Shown: positions 36,699 to 46,292 of the stretch, piece after piece
Layout of the letters: each line of letters begins with the position of its first letter
How positions within the stretch are numbered: the stretch's first letter is position 1
Assembly (NCBI GenBank): GCA_030147945.1
Contig: JASBUL010000012.1
Coordinates: forward strand, 1-49,237
From: Oceanococcus sp.
Lineage (GTDB): Bacteria; Pseudomonadota; Gammaproteobacteria; Nevskiales; Oceanococcaceae
Direction of reading: 5' to 3'
DNA: 49,237 bases
Made by a program: the position numbers and the translations under genes
The notes under the pieces: generated by a model
Told to the model about the DNA's origin: nothing
Database searches by the model: none
The model's input: only the letters and a program-made list of their open reading frames with translations

Positions 36699-38954
36699 TT
36701 AAGCCAGCGCCGCCGCGTCTTCGATATCCAGCTGCAAACCATCCTCGTTTGCACTGACCCGGATCTGCCCACCTTTGCTTAACTTGCCGAACAGCAGTTC
36801 TTCGGCAAGCGGTCGCTTGATCTGATCCTGAATCAGCCGCGCCATCGGGCGCGCGCCCATGGCTTCATCGTAGCCATGTCTGGCCAGCCAGGCCCGTGCC
36901 GCATCATCAAACTCGATGTGCACGTTCTTGCTCTCCAGCTGCACTTCCACCTGGACCAGGAACTTGTCGACCACGTGGCGCACCACTTCCGGTTTGAGCG
37001 CCTCGAACTGGATCACCGCATCCAGGCGATTGCGGAATTCCGGGGTGAACAGGCGCTTGAGCGCTTCCATACCGTCGCTGCGGTGATCCTGACTGGCGAA
37101 ACCGATGGACGGGCGCGCCATATCTGCGGCACCGGCATTGGTGGTCATCACCAGAATCACGTTACGGAAATCCGCCTTGCGGCCGTTATTGTCGGTCAGC
37201 GTGCCGTGGTCCATGACCTGCAGCAGCAGGTTGAACACTTCCGGGTGGGCTTTTTCGATCTCATCAAGCAGCACAACCGCGTGCGGTTGCTTGATGACTG
37301 CTTCGGTGAGCAAACCGCCCTGGTCAAAACCGACATACCCGGGTGGCGCACCGATCAAACGCGACACGGTGTGGCGCTCCATGTATTCGGACATATCGAA
37401 GCGGACCAGATCGATACCCAGCAGATCGGCCAGCTGACGCGTCACTTCGGTCTTGCCCACCCCGGTGGGGCCGGCGAACAGGAAACTGCCGATCGGACGA
37501 TCAGGCGGACCAAGGCCGGAGCGCGACATTTTGATCGCACCGCAGAGGGTTTCCACCGCCGCATCCTGACCAAAAATGGCCAGCTTGAGATCGCGCTCCA
37601 GTGTGCGCAGAACATCACGATCCGATGCACTGACGCTTTTCGGCGGAATACGCGCGATCTTGGCCACGATTTCCTCGATGTCCTTGACCTGCACTGTCTT
37701 GCGCCGCTTGGCCGCAGGCTGCAGCTGCAGACGCGCACCGGCCTCGTCAATGACATCAATGGCCTTGTCGGGAAGGTGGCGGTCATTGATATGACGCGCA
37801 GCCAGCTCCGCCGCCGCCTGAATGGCGCTGTTGGTGTAGCGCACTTCATGATGCTTTTCGAAGCGCGACTTCAAACCCATCAGAATCTGCTGGGTTTCGC
37901 TGACGCTGGGTTCCGGCACGTCAATTTTCTGGAAACGCCGGGCCAGCGCATGATCTTTTTCGAAGATGCCGCGGAACTCGCTGTAGGTGGTAGACCCAAT
38001 ACAGCGCAGCTCACCGCTGGCCAGTCCGGGCTTGAGCAGATTGGATGCATCCATGACCCCGCCCGAGGCCGCGCCGGCACCAATCATGGTGTGAATTTCG
38101 TCGATGAACAGCACCGAGCCGGGATCTTCATCGAGTTCCTTGAGCACGCCCTTGAGGCGCTTCTCGAAATCACCTCGGTATTTGGTGCCGGCCACCAGCC
38201 CACCCATGTCCAGGGCGTAGATGGTCGCCTTGCCCAGCACCTCGGGCACTTCACCTTCGACGATCGCCAGAGCCAGCCCTTCAGCGATTGCGGTTTTGCC
38301 TACGCCGGCCTCACCGACCAGCAGGGGATTGTTCTTGCGCCGCCGGCACAGGGTCTGGATTACCCGTTCAATTTCCAGCGCGCGGCCGATCAGGGGGTCG
38401 ATACGACCCTGGCGGGCTTTCTCATTCAGATTGACGGTGTACTTGGACAGGGCGGATTCCGACTCGCCGCCATCTTTTTTGTCGTCCGTCTCGCTGGCGC
38501 CCGGGCTGGCCTCGCCTTCGTCGCGGGTGATGCCGTGCGAGATGTAATTGACCACGTCGAGGCGACTCACACCCTGCTCGGCCAGCAGATACACCGCATG
38601 GGCATCGCGCTCAGCAAAGATCGCAACCAGCACGTTCAGCGGCGTGACTTCTTTCTTGCCGGATGATTGCACATGGTAGACGGCGCGCTGCAGCACGCGC
38701 TGAAAACCCAGCGTGGGCTGAACTTCGTAGCCATCATCGACCTCACCCACGGTCTGCACATTGGTGCGAATGAAATCCCGCAAACCCTGCTCCAGCGGCT
38801 CCAGCTGGGCACCCACCGCACGCAGCACCTCGGCCAGCTGGGCATCATCCAGCAGGGCCAGAAGCAGATGCTCAACGGTCAGCAGATCATGGGCTTCGGT
38901 TTTGGCCGATTTGAATGCCGCATCCAGAGCGGCCTGTAGATCCTGACTGAGCAT
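36699..38954 (-). CDS. clpA: ClpA, ATP-dependent unfoldase of ClpAP
   Basis: 751 aa. The N-domain (about 1-145) receives ClpS; two AAA+ modules follow with Walker A GEAGVGKT and GPTGVGKT, Walker B VLFIDEIHT and VVLLDEIEKAHPE, and a C-terminal region contacting ClpP. An acidic insert SPGASETDDKKDGGESES links N-domain and module 1. ATG 38954 shares one base with the clpS stop (TGATG), so the two are coupled. It completes the N-end-rule set with aat, bpt and clpS. Confidence 0.97.
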   Translation of the reverse strand: MLSQDLQAALDAAFKSAKTEAHDLLTVEHLLLALLDDAQLAEVLRAVGAQLEPLEQGLRDFIRTNVQTVGEVDDGYEVQPTLGFQRVLQRAVYHVQSSGKKEVTPLNVLVAIFAERDAHAVYLLAEQGVSRLDVVNYISHGITRDEGEASPGASETDDKKDGGESESALSKYTVNLNEKARQGRIDPLIGRALEIERVIQTLCRRRKNNPLLVGEAGVGKTAIAEGLALAIVEGEVPEVLGKATIYALDMGGLVAGTKYRGDFEKRLKGVLKELDEDPGSVLFIDEIHTMIGAGAASGGVMDASNLLKPGLASGELRCIGSTTYSEFRGIFEKDHALARRFQKIDVPEPSVSETQQILMGLKSRFEKHHEVRYTNSAIQAAAELAARHINDRHLPDKAIDVIDEAGARLQLQPAAKRRKTVQVKDIEEIVAKIARIPPKSVSASDRDVLRTLERDLKLAIFGQDAAVETLCGAIKMSRSGLGPPDRPIGSFLFAGPTGVGKTEVTRQLADLLGIDLVRFDMSEYMERHTVSRLIGAPPGYVGFDQGGLLTEAVIKQPHAVVLLDEIEKAHPEVFNLLLQVMDHGTLTDNNGRKADFRNVILVMTTNAGAADMARPSIGFASQDHRSDGMEALKRLFTPEFRNRLDAVIQFEALKPEVVRHVVDKFLVQVEVQLESKNVHIEFDDAARAWLARHGYDEAMGARPMARLIQDQIKRPLAEELLFGKLSKGGQIRVSANEDGLQLDIEDAAALA

Positions 38955-39271
38955 CACGCTTTCTCCATCGTACACATCAGCGGGTGTTCGTTTTCCCGCG
39001 CATACCGGTTGACCTGAGCCACCTTGGTCTCGGCAATCTCTGCCGTGTAGGTTCCGGCCACACCTGCACCTTTGGTGTGAACCTCGAGCATGACCTGCAC
39101 GGCCTGCTCATGCCCGAGCCTGAAATACTTCTGCAGGATATGGACCACGAACTCCATCGGGGTGTAGTCGTCGTTCAACAGCACAACCTTGTACATCGGC
39201 GGGCGCTGCAGTTTGGGCGGCGCCTCTTCAACGGCGGTGTTGCCGTAGCGTTCTGTCTCATGTTCAGCCAT
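38954..39271 (-). CDS. clpS: N-end-rule adaptor ClpS
   Basis: 105 aa. Binds N-terminal Leu/Phe/Tyr/Trp and hands substrates to ClpA. Signature [23 protein letters not shown] (hydrophobic pocket with Asn-Asp), [19 protein letters not shown] and the C-terminal strand [13 protein letters not shown]. The flexible acidic N-terminus is present. The 63 bp to the cyclase gene hold nothing clear. Confidence 0.97.
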   Translation of the reverse strand: MAEHETERYGNTAVEEAPPKLQRPPMYKVVLLNDDYTPMEFVVHILQKYFRLGHEQAVQVMLEVHTKGAGVAGTYTAEIAETKVAQVNRYARENEHPLMCTMEKA

Positions 39272-39334
39272 GGCCCAATTGTATGACGATTGACGCCAAC
39301 TTTGACCCCATCGATCGTCCGATGTTCACGTCCC

Positions 39335-41560
39335 TCACTTGCTCGTATGGGTAAACACACCGTCCCATTCCGGCCCCGGCGGCATCCGTTTGAAAATCTC
39401 GATACGGTCCAGATACACCTGATAGATGGGATGTGAATCCGCACGCGATTTTTGCAACTGGTAGAACTGCAATTCAGCCTCTGACCAGCTCTGATTGCGA
39501 TAGGCCAGCAAGGCATCCCGGTAGTGCTTGAGTTCCTTGCGGGTTTCCGCATCCAGCTCTGCGCGCAAGCCCAGGGGTTCGAATATGCCGACCGGCTCGG
39601 CCTTGCCCTTGACCCGCACGCGATCAAGGTCACGGTAGGCCCAGTCATCGACCAGACGACGCGTGCTGTCGCCGCAGATCACCGATACGCCGTACTGCTT
39701 GGTCAAACCTTCCAGCCTCGAGCCCAGATTCACTGCATCACCAAGCACGGTGTATGCCATGCGGAACTGTGACCCCATGTTGCCAACGCTCATCACGCCG
39801 GTGTTAATGCCCACACCAATGCGCAACTCCGGCAAACCGCGGGCACGGAACTCATCAGCCAGACGGCGCATGCAGGCGACCATTTCCAGAGCCGCCTGAA
39901 GCGCACGGCGGGCATGCTGTTCATCCGGCAACGGTGCCCCCCAGAAGGCCATCACCGCGTCCCCCATGTATTTGTCGATGGTGCCACGGTGGCGGTGGAT
40001 GATTTCGGTCAGCGGCGTCAGGAATTCATTCATCAGCGCCGTCAGTTCCTGCGGGGTCAGGCGCTCCGAAATACTGGTGAAATTGCGGATATCCGAAAAC
40101 AGCACCGTCATCTCTCGACTGTCCGAGCGCATCTCCGCAGCCAGCGTGTCCTGGGCCATCTCACTGACCAGCTCAGGCGGCACGTAGTGACCAAACAGGC
40201 GCGCCACCTCACGCTTGGCACGGGCTTCGACGAAGTAACCGTAGGTCATCTGCACCAGCACGAGGATGAACAGGAACAGCAACGGGCCACCCAGCGGCAC
40301 CACAAAATCGGCGGCGTGCCACAAACCGAATGACAGACTGACCAGCGCCACCACCATGCCGCCAACCATCAGCGTGCCCAGCAACGGTGAAACCCGCGGA
40401 AAAAGCATGGTGAAAATCAGACTGATCACCACCAGCATGGTGGTTTCGATACCGACCAGATAGGGCACCTTGTGCTTGATCCGGCCGTCCAGGATGCCGG
40501 AAATGATGTTGGCGTGAACCTCCACGCCTGCGTACGCCACACCCACCGGCGTGGTGCGATGATCCTTGAGCCCGGGAGCCGTCGTACCCAGTATCGCGAT
40601 GCGCCCGCGCAGGGCCTGTTCATCGACACGCTTGTGCAGCACATCCGACAGTGAGAAATACGGGAAGCTGCCCTGCGCCCCACGGTAAGGCACCAGCACA
40701 GCGACGTTCTCATCAACCGGCACCCGGTACTCGCCCAGACGCAGATACTCCAGATTCAAAGCGCTGCGCGGGCCTCCACGCGCGTCATACTCAAGCTCGA
40801 TCTGCGGCGCTTGCCCGGCTGGCGTGAGCGTGCGCGCCAGCGCCATCAGCGCAAGCGATGCGTAAACCGCCTCGTCGTGCTGCTGCAGCAGCGGCACACG
40901 CCGGAAAACCCCGTCACTGTCGAGCGTTGGGTTGTCAAAAAAACCGGCATAAGGGGTCGCCTGCTGCAGCACGGGCAGATTGGCCGTATGGCTGCTGGCC
41001 CGGATATAGCTCGCCGGCATCTGGCGCGCATCATCCACCACGGGCGGCGGCAACTGGCCAAGCCGAGACTGCGCGCCGCCCATGCCCTTGAGCACGAAGC
41101 CAAGCACCGGCTGATGACGCCCGAGTGCCGCAGCAAACACGCGGTCATCGTCCCAGTCTTCGCGGCGCGCCTCAATCCAGCGCTGAACACTGTCATCGCG
41201 ACCCACCTCGGAGGCATCCAGCTGACCCAGCCACGGCAGGCCGGAATGGCCGTCTGGTTCCGGGAAAACCGAGTCCAGGGCCAGGGTGCTGACCGCATAG
41301 TGCTGGTGCAGCACATCCACCACGGCGGCCAGCTTACGCCGCGGCCAGGGCCACTGGCCATCCTCTGCCATGGATTTTTCGTCGATGTCGATGATCGCAA
41401 TACGATCGTCAACTTCATCCAGCACACTGGCCCGCACACGGGCATCGTAGGTCAGCCGTTCGACCTGCTCGATGAGACTGATCGTCCAGAACCCGTTGAG
41501 GTGCAGAAGAAAGCCGACGAGTATGAAACTCGTCAGCACAAATCGAATCAGAGTGTGCAT
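39335..41560 (-). CDS. CHASE2-domain adenylate cyclase
   Basis: 741 aa. One N-terminal helix (MHTLIRFVLTSFILVGFLL) precedes a periplasmic CHASE2 sensor of about 330 residues (DRIAIIDIDEKSMAEDGQWPWPR), then three helices (LVGIETTMLVVISLIFTML and two more) and a class III cyclase domain. Metal-binding aspartates are in VLFSDIRNFTSISERL and DKYMGDAVMAFWGAPLP; the Lys there and YTVLGDAVNLGSRLEG fit ATP rather than GTP. It probably makes cAMP in response to an outside signal. ATG 41560 has a GGGGGC upstream; ATG 41593 would add 11 polar residues. Divergent from gspC, but a functional link is unproven. Confidence 0.88.
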   Translation of the reverse strand: MHTLIRFVLTSFILVGFLLHLNGFWTISLIEQVERLTYDARVRASVLDEVDDRIAIIDIDEKSMAEDGQWPWPRRKLAAVVDVLHQHYAVSTLALDSVFPEPDGHSGLPWLGQLDASEVGRDDSVQRWIEARREDWDDDRVFAAALGRHQPVLGFVLKGMGGAQSRLGQLPPPVVDDARQMPASYIRASSHTANLPVLQQATPYAGFFDNPTLDSDGVFRRVPLLQQHDEAVYASLALMALARTLTPAGQAPQIELEYDARGGPRSALNLEYLRLGEYRVPVDENVAVLVPYRGAQGSFPYFSLSDVLHKRVDEQALRGRIAILGTTAPGLKDHRTTPVGVAYAGVEVHANIISGILDGRIKHKVPYLVGIETTMLVVISLIFTMLFPRVSPLLGTLMVGGMVVALVSLSFGLWHAADFVVPLGGPLLFLFILVLVQMTYGYFVEARAKREVARLFGHYVPPELVSEMAQDTLAAEMRSDSREMTVLFSDIRNFTSISERLTPQELTALMNEFLTPLTEIIHRHRGTIDKYMGDAVMAFWGAPLPDEQHARRALQAALEMVACMRRLADEFRARGLPELRIGVGINTGVMSVGNMGSQFRMAYTVLGDAVNLGSRLEGLTKQYGVSVICGDSTRRLVDDWAYRDLDRVRVKGKAEPVGIFEPLGLRAELDAETRKELKHYRDALLAYRNQSWSEAELQFYQLQKSRADSHPIYQVYLDRIEIFKRMPPGPEWDGVFTHTSK

Positions 41561-41634
41561 CGCGTGCCCCCGGGCGCTCCCACTGCCGGTCATATTACTT
41601 GCCCTGAAATTCGCCGCAAACGCACGTTAAAACA

Positions 41635-41668
41635 ATGAGAAAAGCCGACAAAATCTTTATGATGTCGG
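41635..41668 (+). promoter_or_regulatory. Possible gspC promoter with dyad over the -10
   Basis: ATGAGA (41635-41640), a 17-base spacer and TATGAT (41658-41663). A perfect inverted repeat CCGACA-N12-TGTCGG (41645-41650, 41663-41668) spans the spacer and -10, so a bound protein would block or shape initiation. It lies 33 bp before the gspC TTG. Confidence 0.4.
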
Positions 41669-41701
41669 GTTTGACTCACGCCATCCGCAGATCGCCCGTC
41701 C

Positions 41702-42616
41702 TTGAATTCGCAACTTTCCCCTCAAACCATCGCCCGGCTGCAGAAAACCGTTCCGCTGATGGCAGCGCTGCTGCTCGCGGTGCTGCTGGGCCTTCAGCTG
41801 GCCAAGCTGATCTGGTTGCTGGTGCCGGCGCCGGAGCAAGGCTTGTGGGTGCCGCGCCCTGCGCAATCCGCCGATGCGCCTGCGCAACGCCAGCAGACCA
41901 GCACCATCAATATCGCCGCGATCCAGCAAGCCAAGCTGTTCGGGGAGTACCGCCCGGAAGCGGCGGTGCAACAGGCTCAGGCCACGGAAGACGCACCTGA
42001 CACCAATCTGCGGCTCAAATTGCGCGGCATTCTGGCCATGGAAAATGCCGCCGATTCACGCGCGCTCATCGAGCAGACACGCGGCGAACTCAAGGCTTAT
42101 GCGGTCGGCATGCCGATCCCGGGCGGCGCGGAGTTGCACAGCATCTATGTGGACCGCGTACTGCTCAAGCGCGGCGGCCGCCTGGAAACCCTGCGCCTTG
42201 AAAAGGACGAGGTCGTCGACACCTCTCCGCGCAACACGGCCGCATCCTCCAGCAGCGTGCGCGCACTGGGCGGATCGGCGCCACGCATTCTCGATGCGGC
42301 CACCTCGGCCAAGCTCTCCACGATCCGCACGGAGTTGCTCAACGACCCTTCCAAGGCATCGCAATATCTGCGCGTCCAGCCGGCACGCAGTGACGGCGTG
42401 ATGCGCGGCTATCGCATTTATCCCGGACGCAATCGGGATCTGTTCCAGCAGGCGGGCCTGCGCCCTGGCGACATCGTAACCTCGATCAACGGCGTTTCGC
42501 TGGATGATCCGAGCAAAAGCTTTCAGCTGCTGGGCGATCTCAGTTCGGCGCAGCAGCTCAACTTGCAAATTGAACGCGGCGGACAATTGCAGTCCGTCAG
42601 TGTGAATCTCAACTAG
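41702..42616 (+). CDS. gspC: Type II secretion protein C
   Basis: 304 aa. Inner-membrane protein linking the assembly platform to the secretin. A single helix at about 20-42 (LMAALLLAVLLGLQLAKLIWLL) is followed by the homology region that contacts GspD (IAAIQQAKLFGEY, LRLKLRGILAMENAADSRALI) and a C-terminal PDZ domain (GYRIYPGRNRDLFQQAGLRPGDIVTSINGVSL). The start is TTG 41702; ATG 41759 would cut into the membrane helix. First gene of gspCDEF. Confidence 0.9.
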   Translation: MNSQLSPQTIARLQKTVPLMAALLLAVLLGLQLAKLIWLLVPAPEQGLWVPRPAQSADAPAQRQQTSTINIAAIQQAKLFGEYRPEAAVQQAQATEDAPDTNLRLKLRGILAMENAADSRALIEQTRGELKAYAVGMPIPGGAELHSIYVDRVLLKRGGRLETLRLEKDEVVDTSPRNTAASSSSVRALGGSAPRILDAATSAKLSTIRTELLNDPSKASQYLRVQPARSDGVMRGYRIYPGRNRDLFQQAGLRPGDIVTSINGVSLDDPSKSFQLLGDLSSAQQLNLQIERGGQLQSVSVNLN

Positions 42617-42626
42617 TGGTAACTCT

Positions 42627-44792
42627 ATGACTCTGGCGACACACCCGGTGCTGCGACCGGTGATGGCGGCCCTGCTGCTTGGCAGCAGCGCAGCCCTGTT
42701 CAGCACGGCAGGCCTGGCTCAGCAGCCGACACAACCGGTTGGCTCGACCTTGAACCTCAAGGACGCTGACATCGGCACGCTGATCACCACGGTGGGTGAA
42801 ATCACCGGCCAGAATTTCATTGTCGACCCGCGCGTCAAGGGCCAGGTCACGGTGATTTCAACCACCCCGATGTCGCCCGAAGACATCTACGGTGTGTTCC
42901 TGTCGGTGCTGCAGGTGCATGGTTTTGCCGCGGTACCGGCCGGCCCGGTGACCAAGATCGTGCCGGAAGTCGGGGCCAAGCAGGATGGTGGCAGCCACTT
43001 TGATTTCTACGGCATGGCCGATGATGAGATCGTCACGCGGGTGATCGAGATCGTCAATGTCCCGGCCGCCCAGCTGGTGCCCATTCTGCGCCCGCTGGTG
43101 CCGCAGTACGGCCATCTGGCGGCGTACTCGCCGTCAAACATGCTGATCATTTCCGACCGTGCGGCCAATGTCGGACGCATGACCGAAATCATCCGTCGCA
43201 TCGACCAGGGTGGCGATGACGAGGTCGAAGTGATCCGTCTGCGCAATGCATCCGCCGCCGACGTGCAGCAGACCCTCAATGGCCTGCTGCAATCGCAGCA
43301 AAGCAAGCGCGACCCCAGCCAGCAGCCGATCACGCTGATCGCGGATGAACGCACCAACAGCCTGATCCTGAGCAGCGACAAGGCGCAGCGCATGCGCATT
43401 CGCGCCCTCATCGCCCACCTCGACATCCCGCTTGAAGAGGACGGCGACACCCAGGTGATCTACCTGTCCTACGCCGATGCCGAAACCCTGGCACCGATTC
43501 TGGAGGGCTATGCCGAGACCCAGACCAACGCCAAAGGCGGCGCAAAGAAGGAAGGCGCTGGCGGGACCAACCCCGATGTGCGCATCGTGGCCGAGCCCAA
43601 CACCAATGCACTGGTGATCACCGCACCGCCCAAGATCATGCGCGGCCTGCGCAGCGTGATCGCTCAGCTCGACATCCGCCGCGCCCAGGTGCTGGTCGAG
43701 GCCATTTTGGCCGAAGTCAGCATCAACCGCTCACGCCAGCTTGGCATCGATTGGGCGGTGCTCAACGATGAACGCATCGCCGCGGCGTCGATCTTCAACC
43801 AGAATGTCATCACCGGCGCTGCGGCGGCGGCCAGCGGCAATATCGCCGGCGCAACCGGCCTGCTGCGCACCGGCTTCAATGTCGGCGGCGGCAGCATCAA
43901 GGATGACGGCACCAGTTTCGCGCTGCTGCTCAACGCCCTGGCCGGCGATGGCGAAACCAATGTCTTGTCCACACCCTCACTGGTGACCATGGACAACGAG
44001 GAGGCCGAAATTTCGGTGGGCCAGGAAGTGCCCTTCCTGACCGGTTCCTACGGCAACTCGACCACCGGCAGCACGGTCAATCCGTTCCAGACCATCGAGC
44101 GCCGTGATGTCGGCCTGACCCTGGGCATCACGCCGCAAATCAACGAGGGCGACACCATCAAGCTGACGATCAAGCAGGAGTCCTCCAACGTCAGCGCCGG
44201 CACCGCGGGTGCGGTTGACCTGATCACCAACAAGCGCACCCTCAACACCACGGTCATGGTCGGCAATGGCGACATCCTGGTGCTGGGCGGGCTGATTGAT
44301 GACAACGTCCAGCGCACCGAGCAGAAAGTCCCGATCCTCGGCGACATTCCCCTGCTGGGCGCCCTGTTCCGCTCCAGCAGCGTGGAAAACGCCAAGCAGA
44401 ATCTGATGATCTTCATCCGCTCGACCATCCTGCGTGACCGTGAGAGCGCCAGCTACTACACCCGCGTCAAATACGATCGCATGCGTCACCTGCAGGATCT
44501 GGCCAATGACCAGCCCATGCGCGTGCTCGGACGCACCCGCGGACCGGTGCTGGAACAGCTGGACGAGCAATTCGTGCAACCGCCGCAGCCTGCACCAACG
44601 GCAAGCCCTGCCCCGGCCCAGGCCGCTGATGACAGCGCTGCCGAGCTGCCGCCCGGCGCCGCTGAGAGCGACACAAACGAGCCCCAACAAAGCGCGCCGG
44701 TTGCCACACCACAACCGAGCATGGAGCCGCTGATCAGCACCGAGCCGGTGCTCACACCGCGCAAGAAAATGGGTCGGGGTCACCTGCGCTGA
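42627..44792 (+). CDS. gspD: Type II secretion secretin GspD
   Basis: 721 aa outer-membrane channel. The signal peptide ends near residue 34. The N0 domain begins TLNLKDADIGTLITTVGEITGQNFIVDPRVKG; N1-N3 repeats include VIRLRNASAADVQQTLNGLL and VIYLSYADAETLAPIL; the secretin core has VLVEAILAEVSI and the C-terminal VPILGDIPLLGALFR. A 70-residue Pro/Ala/Gln-rich tail extends beyond the core. Its stop and the gspE start share one base (TGATG). Confidence 0.95.
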   Translation: MTLATHPVLRPVMAALLLGSSAALFSTAGLAQQPTQPVGSTLNLKDADIGTLITTVGEITGQNFIVDPRVKGQVTVISTTPMSPEDIYGVFLSVLQVHGFAAVPAGPVTKIVPEVGAKQDGGSHFDFYGMADDEIVTRVIEIVNVPAAQLVPILRPLVPQYGHLAAYSPSNMLIISDRAANVGRMTEIIRRIDQGGDDEVEVIRLRNASAADVQQTLNGLLQSQQSKRDPSQQPITLIADERTNSLILSSDKAQRMRIRALIAHLDIPLEEDGDTQVIYLSYADAETLAPILEGYAETQTNAKGGAKKEGAGGTNPDVRIVAEPNTNALVITAPPKIMRGLRSVIAQLDIRRAQVLVEAILAEVSINRSRQLGIDWAVLNDERIAAASIFNQNVITGAAAAASGNIAGATGLLRTGFNVGGGSIKDDGTSFALLLNALAGDGETNVLSTPSLVTMDNEEAEISVGQEVPFLTGSYGNSTTGSTVNPFQTIERRDVGLTLGITPQINEGDTIKLTIKQESSNVSAGTAGAVDLITNKRTLNTTVMVGNGDILVLGGLIDDNVQRTEQKVPILGDIPLLGALFRSSSVENAKQNLMIFIRSTILRDRESASYYTRVKYDRMRHLQDLANDQPMRVLGRTRGPVLEQLDEQFVQPPQPAPTASPAPAQAADDSAAELPPGAAESDTNEPQQSAPVATPQPSMEPLISTEPVLTPRKKMGRGHLR

Positions 44793-46273
44793 TGGACACC
44801 GCGCTGCGCCTGCCCTCGTTTGCCTTCGCCAAGCGCCACGGTCTGCTGGTCGGTCAGCTGACCGATGATGGCCACGTGGAGTTGTTCGCGCGCCCGGATG
44901 TGGCGCCGGAAGCGCTGCTTGAGATGCAACGCTTCCTGGAATACCCGATCGCACTGAAACCGCTGGCGATCGAAGATTTCGACCGCGCCTTGCAACAGCG
45001 CTACGAAAACAACTCCAGCGAAACCATGCAGGCCATGCAGGGCCTGGATGATGATGCCGATCTGTCCAGCGTGGCCGAGTCACTGGCCGAACCTCAGGAT
45101 CTGCTCGAAGCCGATGACGACGCACCGATCATCCGGCTGATCAACGCCATGCTGTCCGAGGCGATCAAGGACAACGCCTCGGACATTCACATCGAGCCGT
45201 TCGAGAACCGCCTGGTCGTGCGCTTTCGCGTCGACGGCGTGCTGCGCACCGTGCTGACCCCGCAGCGCGCGCTCACACCGCTGATCGTCTCGCGCATCAA
45301 GGTCATGGCCAAACTGGATATCGCCGAGAAACGCCTGCCGCAGGATGGTCGCATCTCGGTCAAGATCGCGGGGCGCCCGGTCGACGTCCGCGTCTCCACC
45401 ATCCCGTCGGGCCATGGTGAACGCGTGGTGCTGCGTCTGCTCGACAAACAGGCTGGCCGCCTCGATCTGACCCATCTGGGCATGGAGCCCAAACAGCTCG
45501 AGGTGATGAAAGAGCTGATCAAGAAGCCGCACGGCATCATTCTGGTTACCGGCCCCACCGGCTCGGGCAAAACCACCACGCTGTACGCGGCGCTGGCCAG
45601 CCTCAACGACAGCTCGCGCAACATTCTCACCGTGGAAGATCCGATCGAGTACTACCTCGACGGGATAGGCCAGACCCAGGTCAACACCAAGGTCGACATG
45701 AGCTTCGCGCGTGGCCTGCGTGCCATCCTGCGCCAGGACCCCGACGTGGTCATGGTCGGGGAAATCCGCGACCTGGAAACGGCCGAGATCGGGGTGCAGG
45801 CATCACTCACCGGTCACCTGGTGCTGTCGACCCTGCACACCAACACCGCGATCGGCGCGGTTTCACGTTTGCGCGACATGGGCGTCGAACCATTCTTGCT
45901 CGCCTCCAGCCTGATCGGCCTGATCGCCCAGCGCCTGATCCGTACCCTGTGCCACGATTGCCGGGAAGCCTACACCCCGGACGCTGCGGAGTGCCGGCTG
46001 CTCGACATTCCGGCCGACAATCCTCCGCAGATCTACCGTGCGCGCGGCTGTGACAAATGCCGCAACACCGGCTACACCGGACGTAATGGCATACAGGAAG
46101 TGATCGCGGTCGACGATGCCATGCGCACCATGATTCACGACGGGGCCTCCGAGCAGACCATGGAAAAGCATGCCCGGCAGCGCTTCCCCAGCCTGCGTGC
46201 GGAAGGCCGCGCAAAGATTCTCGAAGGTGTGACCACGATCGAAGAAGTCGTGCGCGTCACACGCGAAGACTAG
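44792..46273 (+). CDS. gspE: Type II secretion ATPase GspE
   Basis: 493 aa cytoplasmic hexameric ATPase. An N-terminal domain that binds GspL in the family is followed by DNASDIHIEPFENRLVVRFRVDG, Walker A GPTGSGKT at 254-261, the Asp box VEDPIEYYLDGIGQTQVN, Walker B ILRQDPDVVMVGEIRD, and the His box. The zinc motif CHDC...CDKC is present at the C-terminus, as in GspE/PilB. It can only act with GspL and pseudopilins, none of which is in the window. Confidence 0.95.
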   Translation: MDTALRLPSFAFAKRHGLLVGQLTDDGHVELFARPDVAPEALLEMQRFLEYPIALKPLAIEDFDRALQQRYENNSSETMQAMQGLDDDADLSSVAESLAEPQDLLEADDDAPIIRLINAMLSEAIKDNASDIHIEPFENRLVVRFRVDGVLRTVLTPQRALTPLIVSRIKVMAKLDIAEKRLPQDGRISVKIAGRPVDVRVSTIPSGHGERVVLRLLDKQAGRLDLTHLGMEPKQLEVMKELIKKPHGIILVTGPTGSGKTTTLYAALASLNDSSRNILTVEDPIEYYLDGIGQTQVNTKVDMSFARGLRAILRQDPDVVMVGEIRDLETAEIGVQASLTGHLVLSTLHTNTAIGAVSRLRDMGVEPFLLASSLIGLIAQRLIRTLCHDCREAYTPDAAECRLLDIPADNPPQIYRARGCDKCRNTGYTGRNGIQEVIAVDDAMRTMIHDGASEQTMEKHARQRFPSLRAEGRAKILEGVTTIEEVVRVTRED

Positions 46274-46292
46274 GACTCGCCACCACAACACT

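Noticed and set aside
36692..36708. GCTGGC/GCCAGC hairpin between infA and clpA as terminator
   Set aside because: Only six base pairs and no T-run on either strand.
36876..38666. 596-codon open frame on the plus strand inside clpA
   Set aside because: Antisense of a clear clpA gene; long antisense frames are expected at this GC content and the protein has no recognisable motif.
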